A stretch of 37,308 nucleotides of DNA from JADJQU01 sp035490315 (GCA_035490315.1 DATHET010000098.1:1-37308), one strand, 5' to 3'; counted from the stretch's first letter, positions 16,069 to 24,951 are shown. Made by a program: numbers and translations. The notes: generated by a model not told the origin, from the letters alone.

Positions 16069-16728
16069 TCACCCGAGCGCGAACGACTGCTCGAGGGCCT
16101 TGGCCTCGTACGGTCCGTTCTTCAATCGATCGGCGAGCAGACGGAAGGATTCGGCGTGGGCCGCGCGCGAAATGCGCCAGTGCTCGACCAGCAGATCCTC
16201 GCGCGACCAGTTGCGGTAGGCGCGCTCGAAATGGCGGCCCTCCGCGCGCAGATCGAGGATCGGCAGGGCTTCCTCGGGGCCGGGCGGTTGGATCTGCGTG
16301 AGCTGCATGCTGAGCTCGTCGCGCCGGGCGCGCGCGGCGAAGTATCCGGGGAATCGCTCCGGCGTGCGCGGATCGGATTCACTCTCCGCGGGCAGGGCGC
16401 GCTCGAGTTCCTCGACGTCCACGAAGGCCCGGAAATAGCTGCGCGCGATGCGCTCGGCCGCTTCGGGTGAGAGCGAAGGGGCCTCGGCGTTCGCTGCATC
16501 CGCCGCGGCGGGCAGCAGTGGCCCGAGCAGGGTTTCCGCGGGCGGCAGGGCCTGGGGCTCGCGCATCACCGCGCCCGAATCCTCGAGGGAGACGCTGGCA
16601 AGCATGGCTTGCGCGGGCGCAGGGCTCGCGAGCGCAGGCGCGACCACCATGGATCCGTCCACCTGGAGCCAGGCCCAGCCTGACACCGCCGCGCACACCA
16701 GACTGGCGCCGAGCAATCCGCGCTTCAT
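16069..16728 (-). CDS. Secreted helical protein, unknown
   Basis: The 219-residue product begins MKRGLLGASLVCAAVSGWAW, a short signal-peptide-like head, then a linker rich in Ala and Pro. The later half is charged and helical: EAAERIARSYFRAFVDVEEL, RFPGYFAARARRDELSMQL, RHFERAYRNWSREDLLVEHW. Aromatic and Arg residues recur, but I recognise no family. The same frame stays protein-like for 49 codons beyond the TGA at 16071-16069, so the annotated end may be a premature stop. It follows the methyltransferase-like gene on the same strand by 57 bp. Confidence 0.65.
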   Translation of the reverse strand: MKRGLLGASLVCAAVSGWAWLQVDGSMVVAPALASPAPAQAMLASVSLEDSGAVMREPQALPPAETLLGPLLPAAADAANAEAPSLSPEAAERIARSYFRAFVDVEELERALPAESESDPRTPERFPGYFAARARRDELSMQLTQIQPPGPEEALPILDLRAEGRHFERAYRNWSREDLLVEHWRISRAAHAESFRLLADRLKNGPYEAKALEQSFALG

Positions 16729-16785
16729 GCAGCCTTCCTACGTCGCGATCCGCCGCACGGCTTGCAGCGGCCGACGATTCTTAGC

Positions 16786-17223
16786 TCAGAAGACGAAGGG
16801 CACGAGGCGCTTGACGCGCTGGGCGTACTGCCCGTACTCGCTGTAGCGGCTGCGCAGGAAGCGCTCCTCGATCAGGATGCGCGTCAGCATGCCGCCGAGA
16901 ACGACCAGGCCGAGCAGCGCGCTCTGCAGGGAGAAGTGGACCGCGACTCCAGCCCAGGTGAACAGGATCACCGCGGCATAGATCGGATTGCGCACCAGGG
17001 CGTAGGGGCCGCGCGTTACCAGCTCGCCCGACGTCGTGTCAGCAGCGGCGTGAAAGCTGCGCATTCCGAAGACGATTCGCGCCCAGATCATCAGCAGGGC
17101 CGCCGCGGCCTGCAGGCCGATCGAGACCGGACCCGTGCCGAGGAGACTCCCGGTGTAGATCAGTCCCACGAGGCCTAGCACGGCCGCGCCGGTCGCCAAG
17201 AGCGAGATGCGCGATGCGTTCAT
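16786..17223 (-). CDS. Isoprenylcysteine carboxyl methyltransferase-like membrane protein
   Basis: The 145-residue protein has at least three hydrophobic segments (ISLLATGAAVLGLVGLIYTG, VSIGLQAAAALLMIWARIVF, IYAAVILFTWAGVAVHF) and the family signature GPYALVRNPIYAA, then EERFLRSRYSEYGQYAQRVK. This matches the ICMT / phospholipid N-methyltransferase superfamily, whose SAM-binding site lies in the RNPIY-to-E-Y region. The bacterial substrates are mostly unknown. I choose ATG 17223 over the upstream GTG 17232. It is 34 bp downstream of the M48 peptidase gene; a pairing with a membrane-associated M48 enzyme recalls eukaryotic CAAX processing (Ste24 plus Ste14), but bacterial prenylation is not implied by this alone. 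Confidence 0.8.
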   Translation of the reverse strand: MNASRISLLATGAAVLGLVGLIYTGSLLGTGPVSIGLQAAAALLMIWARIVFGMRSFHAAADTTSGELVTRGPYALVRNPIYAAVILFTWAGVAVHFSLQSALLGLVVLGGMLTRILIEERFLRSRYSEYGQYAQRVKRLVPFVF

Positions 17224-17257
17224 CGCGCGCACGGTATCCGATCGCGGCGCTCGCCGC

Positions 17258-18151
17258 TCAGGCCGCTCGGCGCACGCCCTTCGCGGAGAAGCGCTTCGCC
17301 ACGCGATCGAGGCGGTGCATCGCCAGCGGGTGGGTCAGCGAGCGCTCGGCGCGGCCAGTGGCCTTGTCCTCGGCGACTCCCGCCGCCTGCTTTCGGGCCG
17401 CTTCGCGGTCGACGAAGGAAAGCAGCCGCGGTCCGGCGACGAGCAGCAGCACGCCATCCTGCGCGGCCTCGCTCGATCCGACCAGCTCGCAGGCCACGTT
17501 GTCGGCGCTGCATTCGTCCAGGCGCGAAAGCCAGTGCAGCTTGCGCAGCGTCCTACGCCACCAGCGCTGGTGCCCGAGCGCGATGTGCGCCATTTCATGC
17601 GCGATCACGAACGAGAGCGCACCGGTGCTGCGTCCTTCGAGGCAAGCCGCGACCGCTTCGTCGGTGAGGAAGATCCCGTTCTTGCGGCCGAGACGCAGCG
17701 CGAAGCCGTTCACTTCGCCGGCGTCGATCACGTACACCTCGGGAATCTCCTCCAGCGAAAGCCGCTTGGCGAAGGTCGCGGCGCATTCGTGGATCTGCGG
17801 GAACTGCGTCGGTCCCACGCGCAGCGCCGAGCCCTTCAGGATCGTCTTCGCGCGGCGGATCGTGAAGTACTCGACGGCGAGGAACACGGCCCCGATGACG
17901 ATGGGGTAGATCATGACCACCAGGAACAGGGTGGCGATCACCGCGACGGCGAGCGAAATTCCGAGCGCCAGATCCGTCCGCGGCTCGATCCAATCTTTCG
18001 CGTCGATCTGTTCTCCGCTGCTGTCGAGCTGCGGTAGACGCGCGGCGGTGACGACGTGGCGGGGGAGTGAGCTGCCGGGGATTCCGCTGCGCGCCAGCAG
18101 CTCGCGCTGCCATGCGGTGGCGGTGAGGTCGGGAAGGGGAGGAGGCTTCAT
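17258..18151 (-). CDS. M48 family membrane zinc metallopeptidase
   Basis: The 297-residue protein has a proline-rich N-terminus, two adjacent membrane segments (LALGISLAVAVIATLFLV and IVIGAVFLAVEYF), and an M48 catalytic domain. HEMAH (residues 185-189) supplies two zinc ligands and the catalytic Glu. DECSADNVA supplies the third ligand, E213, with D217. The substrate-side NGFALRLGRKNGIFLTDE is also typical of the Ste24/HtpX-like family. Family members act in membrane-protein quality control or proteolytic processing. Start ATG 18151. It lies after a hairpin that follows icd, and directly upstream of the methyltransferase-like gene. Confidence 0.9.
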   Translation of the reverse strand: MKPPPLPDLTATAWQRELLARSGIPGSSLPRHVVTAARLPQLDSSGEQIDAKDWIEPRTDLALGISLAVAVIATLFLVVMIYPIVIGAVFLAVEYFTIRRAKTILKGSALRVGPTQFPQIHECAATFAKRLSLEEIPEVYVIDAGEVNGFALRLGRKNGIFLTDEAVAACLEGRSTGALSFVIAHEMAHIALGHQRWWRRTLRKLHWLSRLDECSADNVACELVGSSEAAQDGVLLLVAGPRLLSFVDREAARKQAAGVAEDKATGRAERSLTHPLAMHRLDRVAKRFSAKGVRRAA

Positions 18152-18204
18152 GGACGCGTTTTCGGCGCGCCCCGAGCCCGGAATCGAGTCAAGTTCCAGA
18201 ATCT

Positions 18205-18224
18205 GCGGGGAGTCGACCCCCCGC
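18205..18224 (-). terminator. Hairpin after icd, possible terminator
   Basis: GCGGGG and CCCCGC form a stem within 20 bp, four bases beyond the icd stop codon on the minus strand. There is no clear run of T after it, so it may be weak, or may act as an RNA-stabilising hairpin. Confidence 0.35.
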
Positions 18225-18227
18225 GTT

Positions 18228-19454
18228 TCAACCCTCGAGTGCCCGGCGCAGGTTTTCGTCGATCTTGTCCAGGAATGAGTTGGTCGACAGCGCGGCCTGC
18301 TTCGGCCCGATCAGGATCGCCAGGTCCTTGGTCATGTGCCCGCTCTCGACCGTGTCGATGCAGACCTTCTCGAGCGTCAGCGCGAACCTCTCGACGTCGG
18401 GCGTCTTGTCGAAGCGCGCGCGCCAGGCGAGCCCGCGGGTCCAGGCGAAGATGGACGCGATCGGATTGGTCGAGGTCTCGCGCCCGGCCTGGTGCTCGCG
18501 GTAATGGCGCGTCACGGTTCCGTGAGCCGCCTCCGCTTCGACGGCCTTGCCGTCCGGCGACAGGAGCACGGAAGTCATCAAGCCCAGCGATCCGTAGCCC
18601 TGCGCGACCGTGTCCGACTGCACGTCGCCGTCGTAGTTCTTGCAGGCCCACACGAATCCGCCGGACCACTTCAAGGCCGCGGCGACCATGTCGTCGATCA
18701 GGCGGTGCTCGTAAGTCAGGCCCTTCTGCTTGAACTTGCCCGCGAATTCCTTGTCGAAGATCTCCTGGAACAGGTCCTTGAAGCGGCCGTCGTAGGCCTT
18801 GAGGATCGTGTTCTTCGTCGAGAGATACAGCGGATATCCGCGGGCCAGCGCGTAGTTCATCGACGAGCGCGCGAAGCCGCGGATCGACTCGTCGGTGTTG
18901 TACATGGCCATCGCGATGCCGGAGTCCTTGAAGTCGAACACTTCGCGGGTCTCGGGCTTGCCGTTCGCGGGCGTGAACGTGATCGTCAGCTTGCCCGGGC
19001 CGCTGGTCCTGAAATCCGTGGCGCGGTACTGATCGCCGAAAGCGTGGCGGCCGACGACGATCGGCTTGGTCCAGCCCGGCACCAGACGCGGCACGTTGCG
19101 GCACAGGATCGGCTCGCGGAAGATCGTGCCGTCGATGATGTTGCGCACCGTCCCGTTGGGCGACTTCCACATCTGCTTCAGGCCGAATTCCTTGACGCGC
19201 GCTTCGTCGGGAGTGATCGTCGCGCACTTCACGCCCACGCCGTACTTGCGGATGGCGTTGGCCGAGTCGGAGGTGACCTGGTCGTTGGTGATGTCGCGGT
19301 GCTCGATCCCGAGGTCGAAGTACTTCAGCTCGACGTCGAGGTAAGGAAGGATCAGGCGCTCGCGGATCTCCTTCCAGATGATGCGAGTCATCTCGTCGCC
19401 GTCGAGCTCGACGAGAGGGTTGGCCACCTTGATCTTCGACATGGTTTTCGTCAT
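18228..19454 (-). CDS. icd: NADP-dependent isocitrate dehydrogenase, eukaryote-type dimeric
   Basis: Oxidatively decarboxylates isocitrate to 2-oxoglutarate in the TCA cycle. The 408-residue protein starts MTKTMSKIKVANPLVELDGD and continues with DEMTRIIWKEIRERLILPYL, characteristic of the type II (eukaryote-like, IDH1/IDH2-related) family rather than the E. coli Icd type. Other landmarks are TPDEARVKEFGLKQMWKSPN, GTIFREPI, GRHAFGDQYRATDF, and YDGDVQSDTVAQGYGSLGLM with metal-binding Asp residues. The longer frame to 19550 adds non-conserved residues; ATG 19454 or 19442 are both possible starts. With aceB and aceA at 31-34 kb the organism can split flux at isocitrate between the TCA cycle and the glyoxylate shunt. 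Confidence 0.95.
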   Translation of the reverse strand: MTKTMSKIKVANPLVELDGDEMTRIIWKEIRERLILPYLDVELKYFDLGIEHRDITNDQVTSDSANAIRKYGVGVKCATITPDEARVKEFGLKQMWKSPNGTVRNIIDGTIFREPILCRNVPRLVPGWTKPIVVGRHAFGDQYRATDFRTSGPGKLTITFTPANGKPETREVFDFKDSGIAMAMYNTDESIRGFARSSMNYALARGYPLYLSTKNTILKAYDGRFKDLFQEIFDKEFAGKFKQKGLTYEHRLIDDMVAAALKWSGGFVWACKNYDGDVQSDTVAQGYGSLGLMTSVLLSPDGKAVEAEAAHGTVTRHYREHQAGRETSTNPIASIFAWTRGLAWRARFDKTPDVERFALTLEKVCIDTVESGHMTKDLAILIGPKQAALSTNSFLDKIDENLRRALEG

Positions 19455-19666
19455 GGGATTGGGCTCGCCGGCTGGTTCGGCGGGCGAAGGTTGTAGACGA
19501 AATGCGCTGTCTCGCCAAGCAGCTCGCGCATTGCCCGCCCCGCCTCGCACGCTGGCGCGAGAGGCTGCGATCGGAGATATGACAGCCCTGAGCCTATGCC
19601 GCCTCGCGGCTCCGGTTTCGTGCGGGCCTGCCGCACCGACTCCGAGTTACGCCTCCGCTGGTCGGA

Positions 19667-20986
19667 TCAGGGCCCGACGGTGTACTCAAGGCCGCCCGAC
19701 AAGGTCGCGTTGTTCGGAGGCGAGAAGCCATTGTCGCGACCCCAGCACTGAGCATCGACCACAGTGCCGGGAACGGTCAGGAAAGGCGCCGGTATTCCGC
19801 CGAGCGAGCCGACCGCGAAGGCGTTCATGTCGAGCAGGTAGACGCCTGAGCAATCGTTCGGCGGAGAATTGCCGCCCGAACCCATCGCCACGCTGCGCCG
19901 CACCGGCGTGTTGACGCAGCGCACTCCTCCGCTGAAGGGCACCGCGGCCTGGCCCGCGTTGGTGTAGAGGTACAAGCCCGGCTTGTTGTTGATCACGTTC
20001 CTCGTGACCAAGGAGAAACCAGAGCCGGCGCTGGCGCTCGCGCTGCCCGTCGCGTCGAGCACCGGCAGACATCCGAGGCTGTTGACCTTCGACGTGCAGT
20101 ACACGAGCACGGGCAGATTGTGAGCGAAGTCGAGGTCGATGATCTTTTCACCGGGAGGCGGAGTGAGGAAAGCCGCATTCAATTCGACGTAGTTGGTCGG
20201 ATCGAATTCATGCACCTGGCAGGTGATCCCGTCGACGACGAGCACGTTGCCGCTGAACGGGCTGAACTCGATGCCGTGCGGCCGATTCCAGCCCGTGCCC
20301 GCGAAGCTCCCGAGCAGAGCGTGCGCGCTGTCGTAGCGGTAGACGACGTTCGTCATCATCGCCGTGACCAGGATCTCGCCGTTGGGATTGAACGCGATGT
20401 CGTTCGATTGCGACGTGGCCGGCTGGCTCCATTGGCTCACGAAGGCGCCGTTGCTCGCGTTCACTTCGAGGACGAAGCCGCTCGCGTAGCCGCAGATGAA
20501 AAGGTTCCCGTTCGGCCCGATGCGCATGTCCGCCGGCGTGTTGACCGCGGTCAGCGTCTGCACGTACGCGCCCGTCGTCGAGTCGTATTCGCGCACGTCA
20601 TTGGTGTTCCAGTCGCCGATGAGCACGTTCCCGTTCGGCCCGTAGAGTCCCGCCCACTGCGTGCCTCCGCCCGCGTTGTAGGTCTTGATGTACGCGCCGG
20701 TCGTGGCGTTGAACTCCTCGACTCCGCCGCTGAAGTGGCCGACGAGGACGCGGTTGTTCGTGAAGCCGAAGTGGATCCCGAGCTGGCCGACCGCGGCGTT
20801 CGAGGGGCAGAACACGTTCTGGAACGCGCCGGTATTGCCGGTGTACCTGCGCACCTGATCCACGACGTCGCTCGTGACGAAGAGGTCGCCGGGGGTCGCG
20901 AAGGCCGAGGCCGCCAAGGACAGCGAAAGCAGGCAGAGCAGCGCGCTCCGACCGAGTCGAGCGAAGGCCTCCAATTGAATTGCCAT
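19667..20986 (-). CDS. Secreted NHL/SMP-30-like beta-propeller protein with shared C-terminal domain
   Basis: From ATG 20986 (MAIQLEAFARLG) the 439-residue product has a signal peptide (ALLCLLSLSLAASAFA, cleaved near AFA-T). A propeller follows with repeats such as GVEEFNATTGAYIKTYNAGG, VREYDSTTGAYVQTL and VLEVNASNGAFVSQW. The last 144 residues, from YCTSKVNSLGC (base 20101), are the domain also found at 539-973 and 22665-23102; identity to the first of these is high. GGAGG at 21000-20996 is well spaced for the start. It is divergent from the second propeller gene. Export is very likely; ligand and fate are unknown. Confidence 0.88.
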   Translation of the reverse strand: MAIQLEAFARLGRSALLCLLSLSLAASAFATPGDLFVTSDVVDQVRRYTGNTGAFQNVFCPSNAAVGQLGIHFGFTNNRVLVGHFSGGVEEFNATTGAYIKTYNAGGGTQWAGLYGPNGNVLIGDWNTNDVREYDSTTGAYVQTLTAVNTPADMRIGPNGNLFICGYASGFVLEVNASNGAFVSQWSQPATSQSNDIAFNPNGEILVTAMMTNVVYRYDSAHALLGSFAGTGWNRPHGIEFSPFSGNVLVVDGITCQVHEFDPTNYVELNAAFLTPPPGEKIIDLDFAHNLPVLVYCTSKVNSLGCLPVLDATGSASASAGSGFSLVTRNVINNKPGLYLYTNAGQAAVPFSGGVRCVNTPVRRSVAMGSGGNSPPNDCSGVYLLDMNAFAVGSLGGIPAPFLTVPGTVVDAQCWGRDNGFSPPNNATLSGGLEYTVGP

Positions 20987-21311
20987 GGCGGAAATCCTCC
21001 GATTCACTGCGAACGAGTCGTTGCCAGCAGTGCTCGCGAAACGGCGCTGCGGCGCGGGACGTGACCTCGTCGAGTATAGACGGAAGGAGCGGCTCGAGGA
21101 GATTGGAGTGCCCTGACGCCGCACCCGGTGTTGCTCGCTCGCGTGGCCCGGATTCCGAGAGCCCCCAGAGTCGCCTTCCCTCGGGGGCTGCGGCAGTTGC
21201 CTCCGAAGTCAGTGCGGAGTGCTACCTTCGTCTGGAGGGGGACAGGAGGCAGGTGCCTCGAGGTCCCTCCATCCGCCGTTGCACGCAACCAACAACTTCG
21301 GGAGGTTGATC
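20987..21311. other. Divergent intergenic region between two propeller genes
   Basis: This 325-bp stretch separates two divergent genes and should hold both promoters. On the minus strand TATACT (21078-21073) is a good -10 candidate for the left gene. On the plus strand the Shine-Dalgarno GGAGGT at 21301-21306 serves the right gene. I see no small gene, long repeat or RNA structure with confidence. Confidence 0.5.
21073..21078 (-). promoter_or_regulatory. Possible -10 element for the 19667-20986 gene
   Basis: TATACT reads on the minus strand 87 bp upstream of ATG 20986. No matching -35 hexamer is seen at 16-18 bp, so the call rests on one element. Confidence 0.3.
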
Positions 21312-23102
21312 ATGCTCGCACGCCTCGGACTTTGTGTTTCAACCGTGGTCGCCCTGGCCGCCGCGCTCCCTGCGCAAGTGAGTGTTGCGTGGAGCGACAC
21401 CTACGACGGAGCAGCCATTCCTCAACAGAAGACCGAAGTCGACGCTGTCGCGGCCGTGCCTGGTGGCGGAGTCGTGTGTGCCTGCCACGTCAGCGAGTGG
21501 ATGCCCGGCACACCGCCATTCTGGCTCGCGAGAGCAATCGACGTCGTCCGCTGGGACGCGGCTGGACAAAAGGTCTGGTCGACTCGGGTGCCCGCCGGCA
21601 ACAACATGATCCCGAAGTCGATCGTGGTGGGCGCGCAAGGGATCGTGTACGTCGGCGCGAATCTCGGCAACTACACCCACAATTTGTTCGCGCTCAACCC
21701 TGCCGGCGCGCTGGTGTGGAACCGAGTTTCGCCCGGCGGGGAGGGACTTGTGAAGCTGATCGCTGCGCCGGGTGGCGGCGTGTACGTCGCCGGCTACGAT
21801 CAGGCATCCGACATGGCGATGCGCGTCATGTACTGGACGCAGGCAGGCGTGCAGCAGTGGGCAACGTCGATCCAAGGTCCGCTCGGTGGTATCGATTTTC
21901 CTAGCGGGATCGTTCTTGATCCCGCGGGGAAGATCGTGATCGCCGGCCGATTCTGTCACCCGACGACATCCGAGATCCATCTGGGATTGGCAAAGCTCAG
22001 TCCCAGCGGCCAGCTCCTGTGGTCGCGTTCGCAGAGCGGCGGCCGTTCGACGGGTTGGTGCGTCACGACCGCTCCGAACGGGGACATCCTTGCCGGCGGC
22101 GAGATCGAGCCCGTGGCGAATTTATGGAGTTCCTCGCTGGTTGCTCGCTACGACACGAACGGCACTCCGCTCTGGAGCCAGCTGTTCCATCACCCGGAAA
22201 CGGGCTCCAACTCGGTCGAGCATATCGCGGTGGCCGCTGACGGCAGCGTGTGGGGGACCGGGGGGATTTATTTCAACAATCGCTACTACATCAATGTCGT
22301 CCACTACTCGCCTTCCGGCACTCCGCTGCTCCGGTACTGGCACAAACCGCCGGGCGACCAGTTCATGGCTCCCTCGGGACTCATTCTCGGCAGCGCCGGC
22401 CAGGTTTGGGTCGGAGGAAGCGGCACAGAGCGCGTGACTCCTCAGATTCTCAACGGGTACGCGACGCTGCTGCAGTTCGATTCGACCAGCACGCTCAACT
22501 GGCATCACGAATTCGACCTATCGGTGCCCAGTGGGAACGAGTACTTCGGCCGCGGGTTCGTGCTCGCGGAAGGCAATCAACTCGTGTTGGGTGGGATGAC
22601 GGGGACCTACCAGGCAGACGACGCGCTGATGCTCGCGATCGACATCCGCGATCTGCCGCGCGACTACTGCGTCGCGAAGACCAACTCGCAGGGTTGCATG
22701 CCGGCCATGACGTCTGCGGGCGTCGCCAGTGCATCGGCGACTTCTGGATTCGTGGTCACGGCCCGTAATGAACTCAACCAGAGGGCTGGCCTCCTGCTCT
22801 ACAGCCTGGCTGGCGAGGCTTCGCTGCCGTTCCAAGGCGGAACGCTTTGCCTCGCTGTTCCGGTGCGCCGGACGCCCGGGGGCAGCGCGGGCGGATCCTC
22901 GTTGCCGGCGCTCGATTGCTCGGGAAGCTATGGCCTGGACATGAATGCCTTCGCCGCGGGTGCCGCCGGCAGCAATCCTGACCCGGCCTTGGCGGTCACG
23001 GGCGCGACGGTCTGCATGCAGGCCTGGGGCCGAGATCCCGGCCTCGCGTCGCCCAACAGTACGAGCTTGTCGAACGGCTTGAGGTACGTCGTGGGGCCGT
23101 GA
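21312..23102 (+). CDS. Secreted beta-propeller protein (PQQ/SBBP-like repeats) with shared C-terminal domain
   Basis: ATG 21312 follows GGAGGT at an ideal distance, which fixes the start. The 596-residue product has a signal peptide (LARLGLCVSTVVALAAALPA, cleaved before QVS). Propeller blades follow, with recurrent G-G-x-V-x-A-G and GxxLWxR patterns, e.g. ALNPAGALVWNRVSPGG, KLSPSGQLLWSRS and RYDTNGTPLWSQL. The final 145 residues from YCVAKTNSQGC (22665) form the domain shared with the 5' RCC1-like protein and the divergent neighbour, here more diverged, but with PVRR, DCSG, DMNAFA and WGRD kept. Probably an exported protein with a ligand-binding propeller; function unknown. Confidence 0.88.
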   Translation: MLARLGLCVSTVVALAAALPAQVSVAWSDTYDGAAIPQQKTEVDAVAAVPGGGVVCACHVSEWMPGTPPFWLARAIDVVRWDAAGQKVWSTRVPAGNNMIPKSIVVGAQGIVYVGANLGNYTHNLFALNPAGALVWNRVSPGGEGLVKLIAAPGGGVYVAGYDQASDMAMRVMYWTQAGVQQWATSIQGPLGGIDFPSGIVLDPAGKIVIAGRFCHPTTSEIHLGLAKLSPSGQLLWSRSQSGGRSTGWCVTTAPNGDILAGGEIEPVANLWSSSLVARYDTNGTPLWSQLFHHPETGSNSVEHIAVAADGSVWGTGGIYFNNRYYINVVHYSPSGTPLLRYWHKPPGDQFMAPSGLILGSAGQVWVGGSGTERVTPQILNGYATLLQFDSTSTLNWHHEFDLSVPSGNEYFGRGFVLAEGNQLVLGGMTGTYQADDALMLAIDIRDLPRDYCVAKTNSQGCMPAMTSAGVASASATSGFVVTARNELNQRAGLLLYSLAGEASLPFQGGTLCLAVPVRRTPGGSAGGSSLPALDCSGSYGLDMNAFAAGAAGSNPDPALAVTGATVCMQAWGRDPGLASPNSTSLSNGLRYVVGP

Positions 23103-23255
23103 CGGTCCGGCTCAGGTTCCGCGGGCAGATGGCCCAACCGTCAGAGGGCAGGCCAGGGCCGTCGGGTACACTGGAATGGCCTGGGCTCCATCTCCTTGGT
23201 CAGCGTCCCTACCAGGGCTGTCGATAGGAGGGCAGAAGCGCCATTCCCTCCCCCC

Positions 23256-23272
23256 GCACGGTCCTTCCGTGC
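23256..23272 (+). other. Small hairpin upstream of radical SAM operon
   Basis: GCACGG-TCCTT-CCGTGC forms a 6-bp stem 61 bp before ATG 23334. It might be a terminator of incoming transcription or leader structure; no T-run follows, and it does not match a cobalamin riboswitch core. Confidence 0.3.
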
Positions 23273-23333
23273 GCGGTAGAGTGTGGCGCTCGAACCCGGC
23301 GCTCCGACCTCGATCCGCACCCTGCTCGCATCC

Positions 23334-24938
23334 ATGATCCAGCGCCAGAAGCGCCGTCTCGTCCTGTTCCTGCCGCACCGCGCCGACCCTGCCCAGGGCG
23401 TGCGCGTGTCGGCCGACTTGACGCCGCTGGAGCTCTTGCAGATCGCGGCGATCCCCGACCGCGAGGGGTACGAGATCGTGCTGATCGACGCGATGATCCA
23501 CGACGACTACGAGAAGCGCATTCTCGAAGCCTGCGAGGGCGCTCTGCTCTTCGCCAGCTCGTGCATCCTGGGCTACCAGATCACCCACGGCGCCGAGGTG
23601 GCCCGCATGGTCCGCGCGCGCTTCCCTAAGCTGCCGATCATCTGGGGCGGATGGTTCCCGAGCGTCATGCCGGAGCTGTATTTCAAGGAGAACATCGCCG
23701 ACGCGGTGGGCCTGGGCCAGGGCGAGATCACCTTCTGGGAAGTCGTGCAGGCCTTGGAGAGCGGGGTCGACCTCGCGACGGTCGCGGGGCTCGCTCTGTG
23801 GCGCGACGGGCGACTCCATATGACAGCGCACCGCGCGGTGGTCGGCTTCGACCAGATCCCCGACGTGCCCTGGCACCTGCTCGAATTCGAGCGCTACGTC
23901 GAGCGCCAGAACGAGACCGGTCGCATGAAAGTGCGCCACCGCTATCCCGATCCGTGGGACATGCCGGCCGACATGCCGGTGCGCGGATTCAGCTACTACT
24001 CCAGTTACGGTTGCCCCGAGCCCTGCACCTTCTGCTGCTCGCCGATGGTCACCGACCGGCGATGGAAGGCGATTCCGGGCAAGCAGCTCGCCGAGCGCGT
24101 GCTCGCTGCGCAGGACCGCTTCAAGTTCAACGTGCTGCGCTTCCAGGATGCGAATTTCGGCGTGGCCGAGAAGCGCTCCAACGAGTTCTGCACGGAGCTG
24201 ATCAAGGCCGGCTCGCCCTTCTGGTGGAACGCGACCTACGAGATCGAGACCATCGCGCGCTACAAGGAAGCTTCGATGGACCTGGTCGCGGCCTCGAAGA
24301 TGCACATGGCGGCGCTCGGCGCGGAAGCGGGCTCGAAGGATCAACAGGATCGCATCAAGAAGCAGATCGCCATCCCCGACATCGAGATCGCGCTGACGAA
24401 ATTGTTCTCGCGCGGCATCCAATCGGGCTGCTCGTGGATCATCGGATACCCCGGCGAATCGCGCGAATCGATGCTGGAAACGATCCGTCTCGCCGCGGCG
24501 ATGAAGTACGCCTTCCCGCGCTCGGCTTCGGACATCTTCCCCTTCCGGCCGATCCCGGGCACCGAGGACTACGACCTGTCGCTCAAGCTGGGCTACCACC
24601 CGCCGCAGACCCTCGAGCAATGGGGCGCCTGCCTCGAGTACAAGCTCACGATCGACGACATCCGCCTGCCGATGGACGTCTTCCAGCTCTGGAAGCGCTA
24701 CGGCGTGACCTCGACGTTCTACGACGGTCTCGCGAACGAAGGCTCGGGGGCTTTACGCGGAATGATGAAAGAGATCGCAGGCTGGCGGCTCAAGAACGCC
24801 AACTACTCGTTCCCTTTCGAGCAGAAGCTCTTCCACCTGTACACGAAGTCGCGCGGCAAGAAGGCCGCGCCGCGCAACATCGAGATCGATCGCACTTCAG
24901 GCGTGACACCCCACGCCCCGGGTGTCGGAGCGAATTGA
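23334..24938 (+). CDS. B12-binding-domain-type radical SAM protein, copy 1
   Basis: The 534-residue protein starts at ATG 23334 (MIQRQKRRLVLFLPHRADP). The first ~170 residues form a Rossmann-like B12-binding-type domain (VLIDAMIHDDY, LLFASSCILGYQ, PIIWGGWFPSVMPELYF, ADAVGLGQGE). The cobalamin base-off motif DxHxxG is not seen. The radical SAM core follows with the cluster motif CPEPCTFC (C227, C231, C234) plus an extra C235, then EAGSKDQQDRIKKQ and WIIGYPGESRESM. About 100 C-terminal residues are specific to this pair. The chemistry is unknown; relatives perform methylations, ring formations or other radical rearrangements. It overlaps no gene and sits 13 bp before its paralogue, so the two are co-transcribed. 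Confidence 0.88.
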   Translation: MIQRQKRRLVLFLPHRADPAQGVRVSADLTPLELLQIAAIPDREGYEIVLIDAMIHDDYEKRILEACEGALLFASSCILGYQITHGAEVARMVRARFPKLPIIWGGWFPSVMPELYFKENIADAVGLGQGEITFWEVVQALESGVDLATVAGLALWRDGRLHMTAHRAVVGFDQIPDVPWHLLEFERYVERQNETGRMKVRHRYPDPWDMPADMPVRGFSYYSSYGCPEPCTFCCSPMVTDRRWKAIPGKQLAERVLAAQDRFKFNVLRFQDANFGVAEKRSNEFCTELIKAGSPFWWNATYEIETIARYKEASMDLVAASKMHMAALGAEAGSKDQQDRIKKQIAIPDIEIALTKLFSRGIQSGCSWIIGYPGESRESMLETIRLAAAMKYAFPRSASDIFPFRPIPGTEDYDLSLKLGYHPPQTLEQWGACLEYKLTIDDIRLPMDVFQLWKRYGVTSTFYDGLANEGSGALRGMMKEIAGWRLKNANYSFPFEQKLFHLYTKSRGKKAAPRNIEIDRTSGVTPHAPGVGAN

Positions 24939-24951
24939 CGGAGCAGACGCA

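Noticed and set aside
16069..16071. TGA as a selenocysteine codon in the secreted protein
   Set aside because: No Cys-like context, SECIS-like structure or Sec genes seen; premature stop or separate small gene is simpler.
23103..23333. Cobalamin riboswitch before the radical SAM pair
   Set aside because: I looked because of the B12-type domain. No B12-box or conserved core is visible, only a short hairpin.
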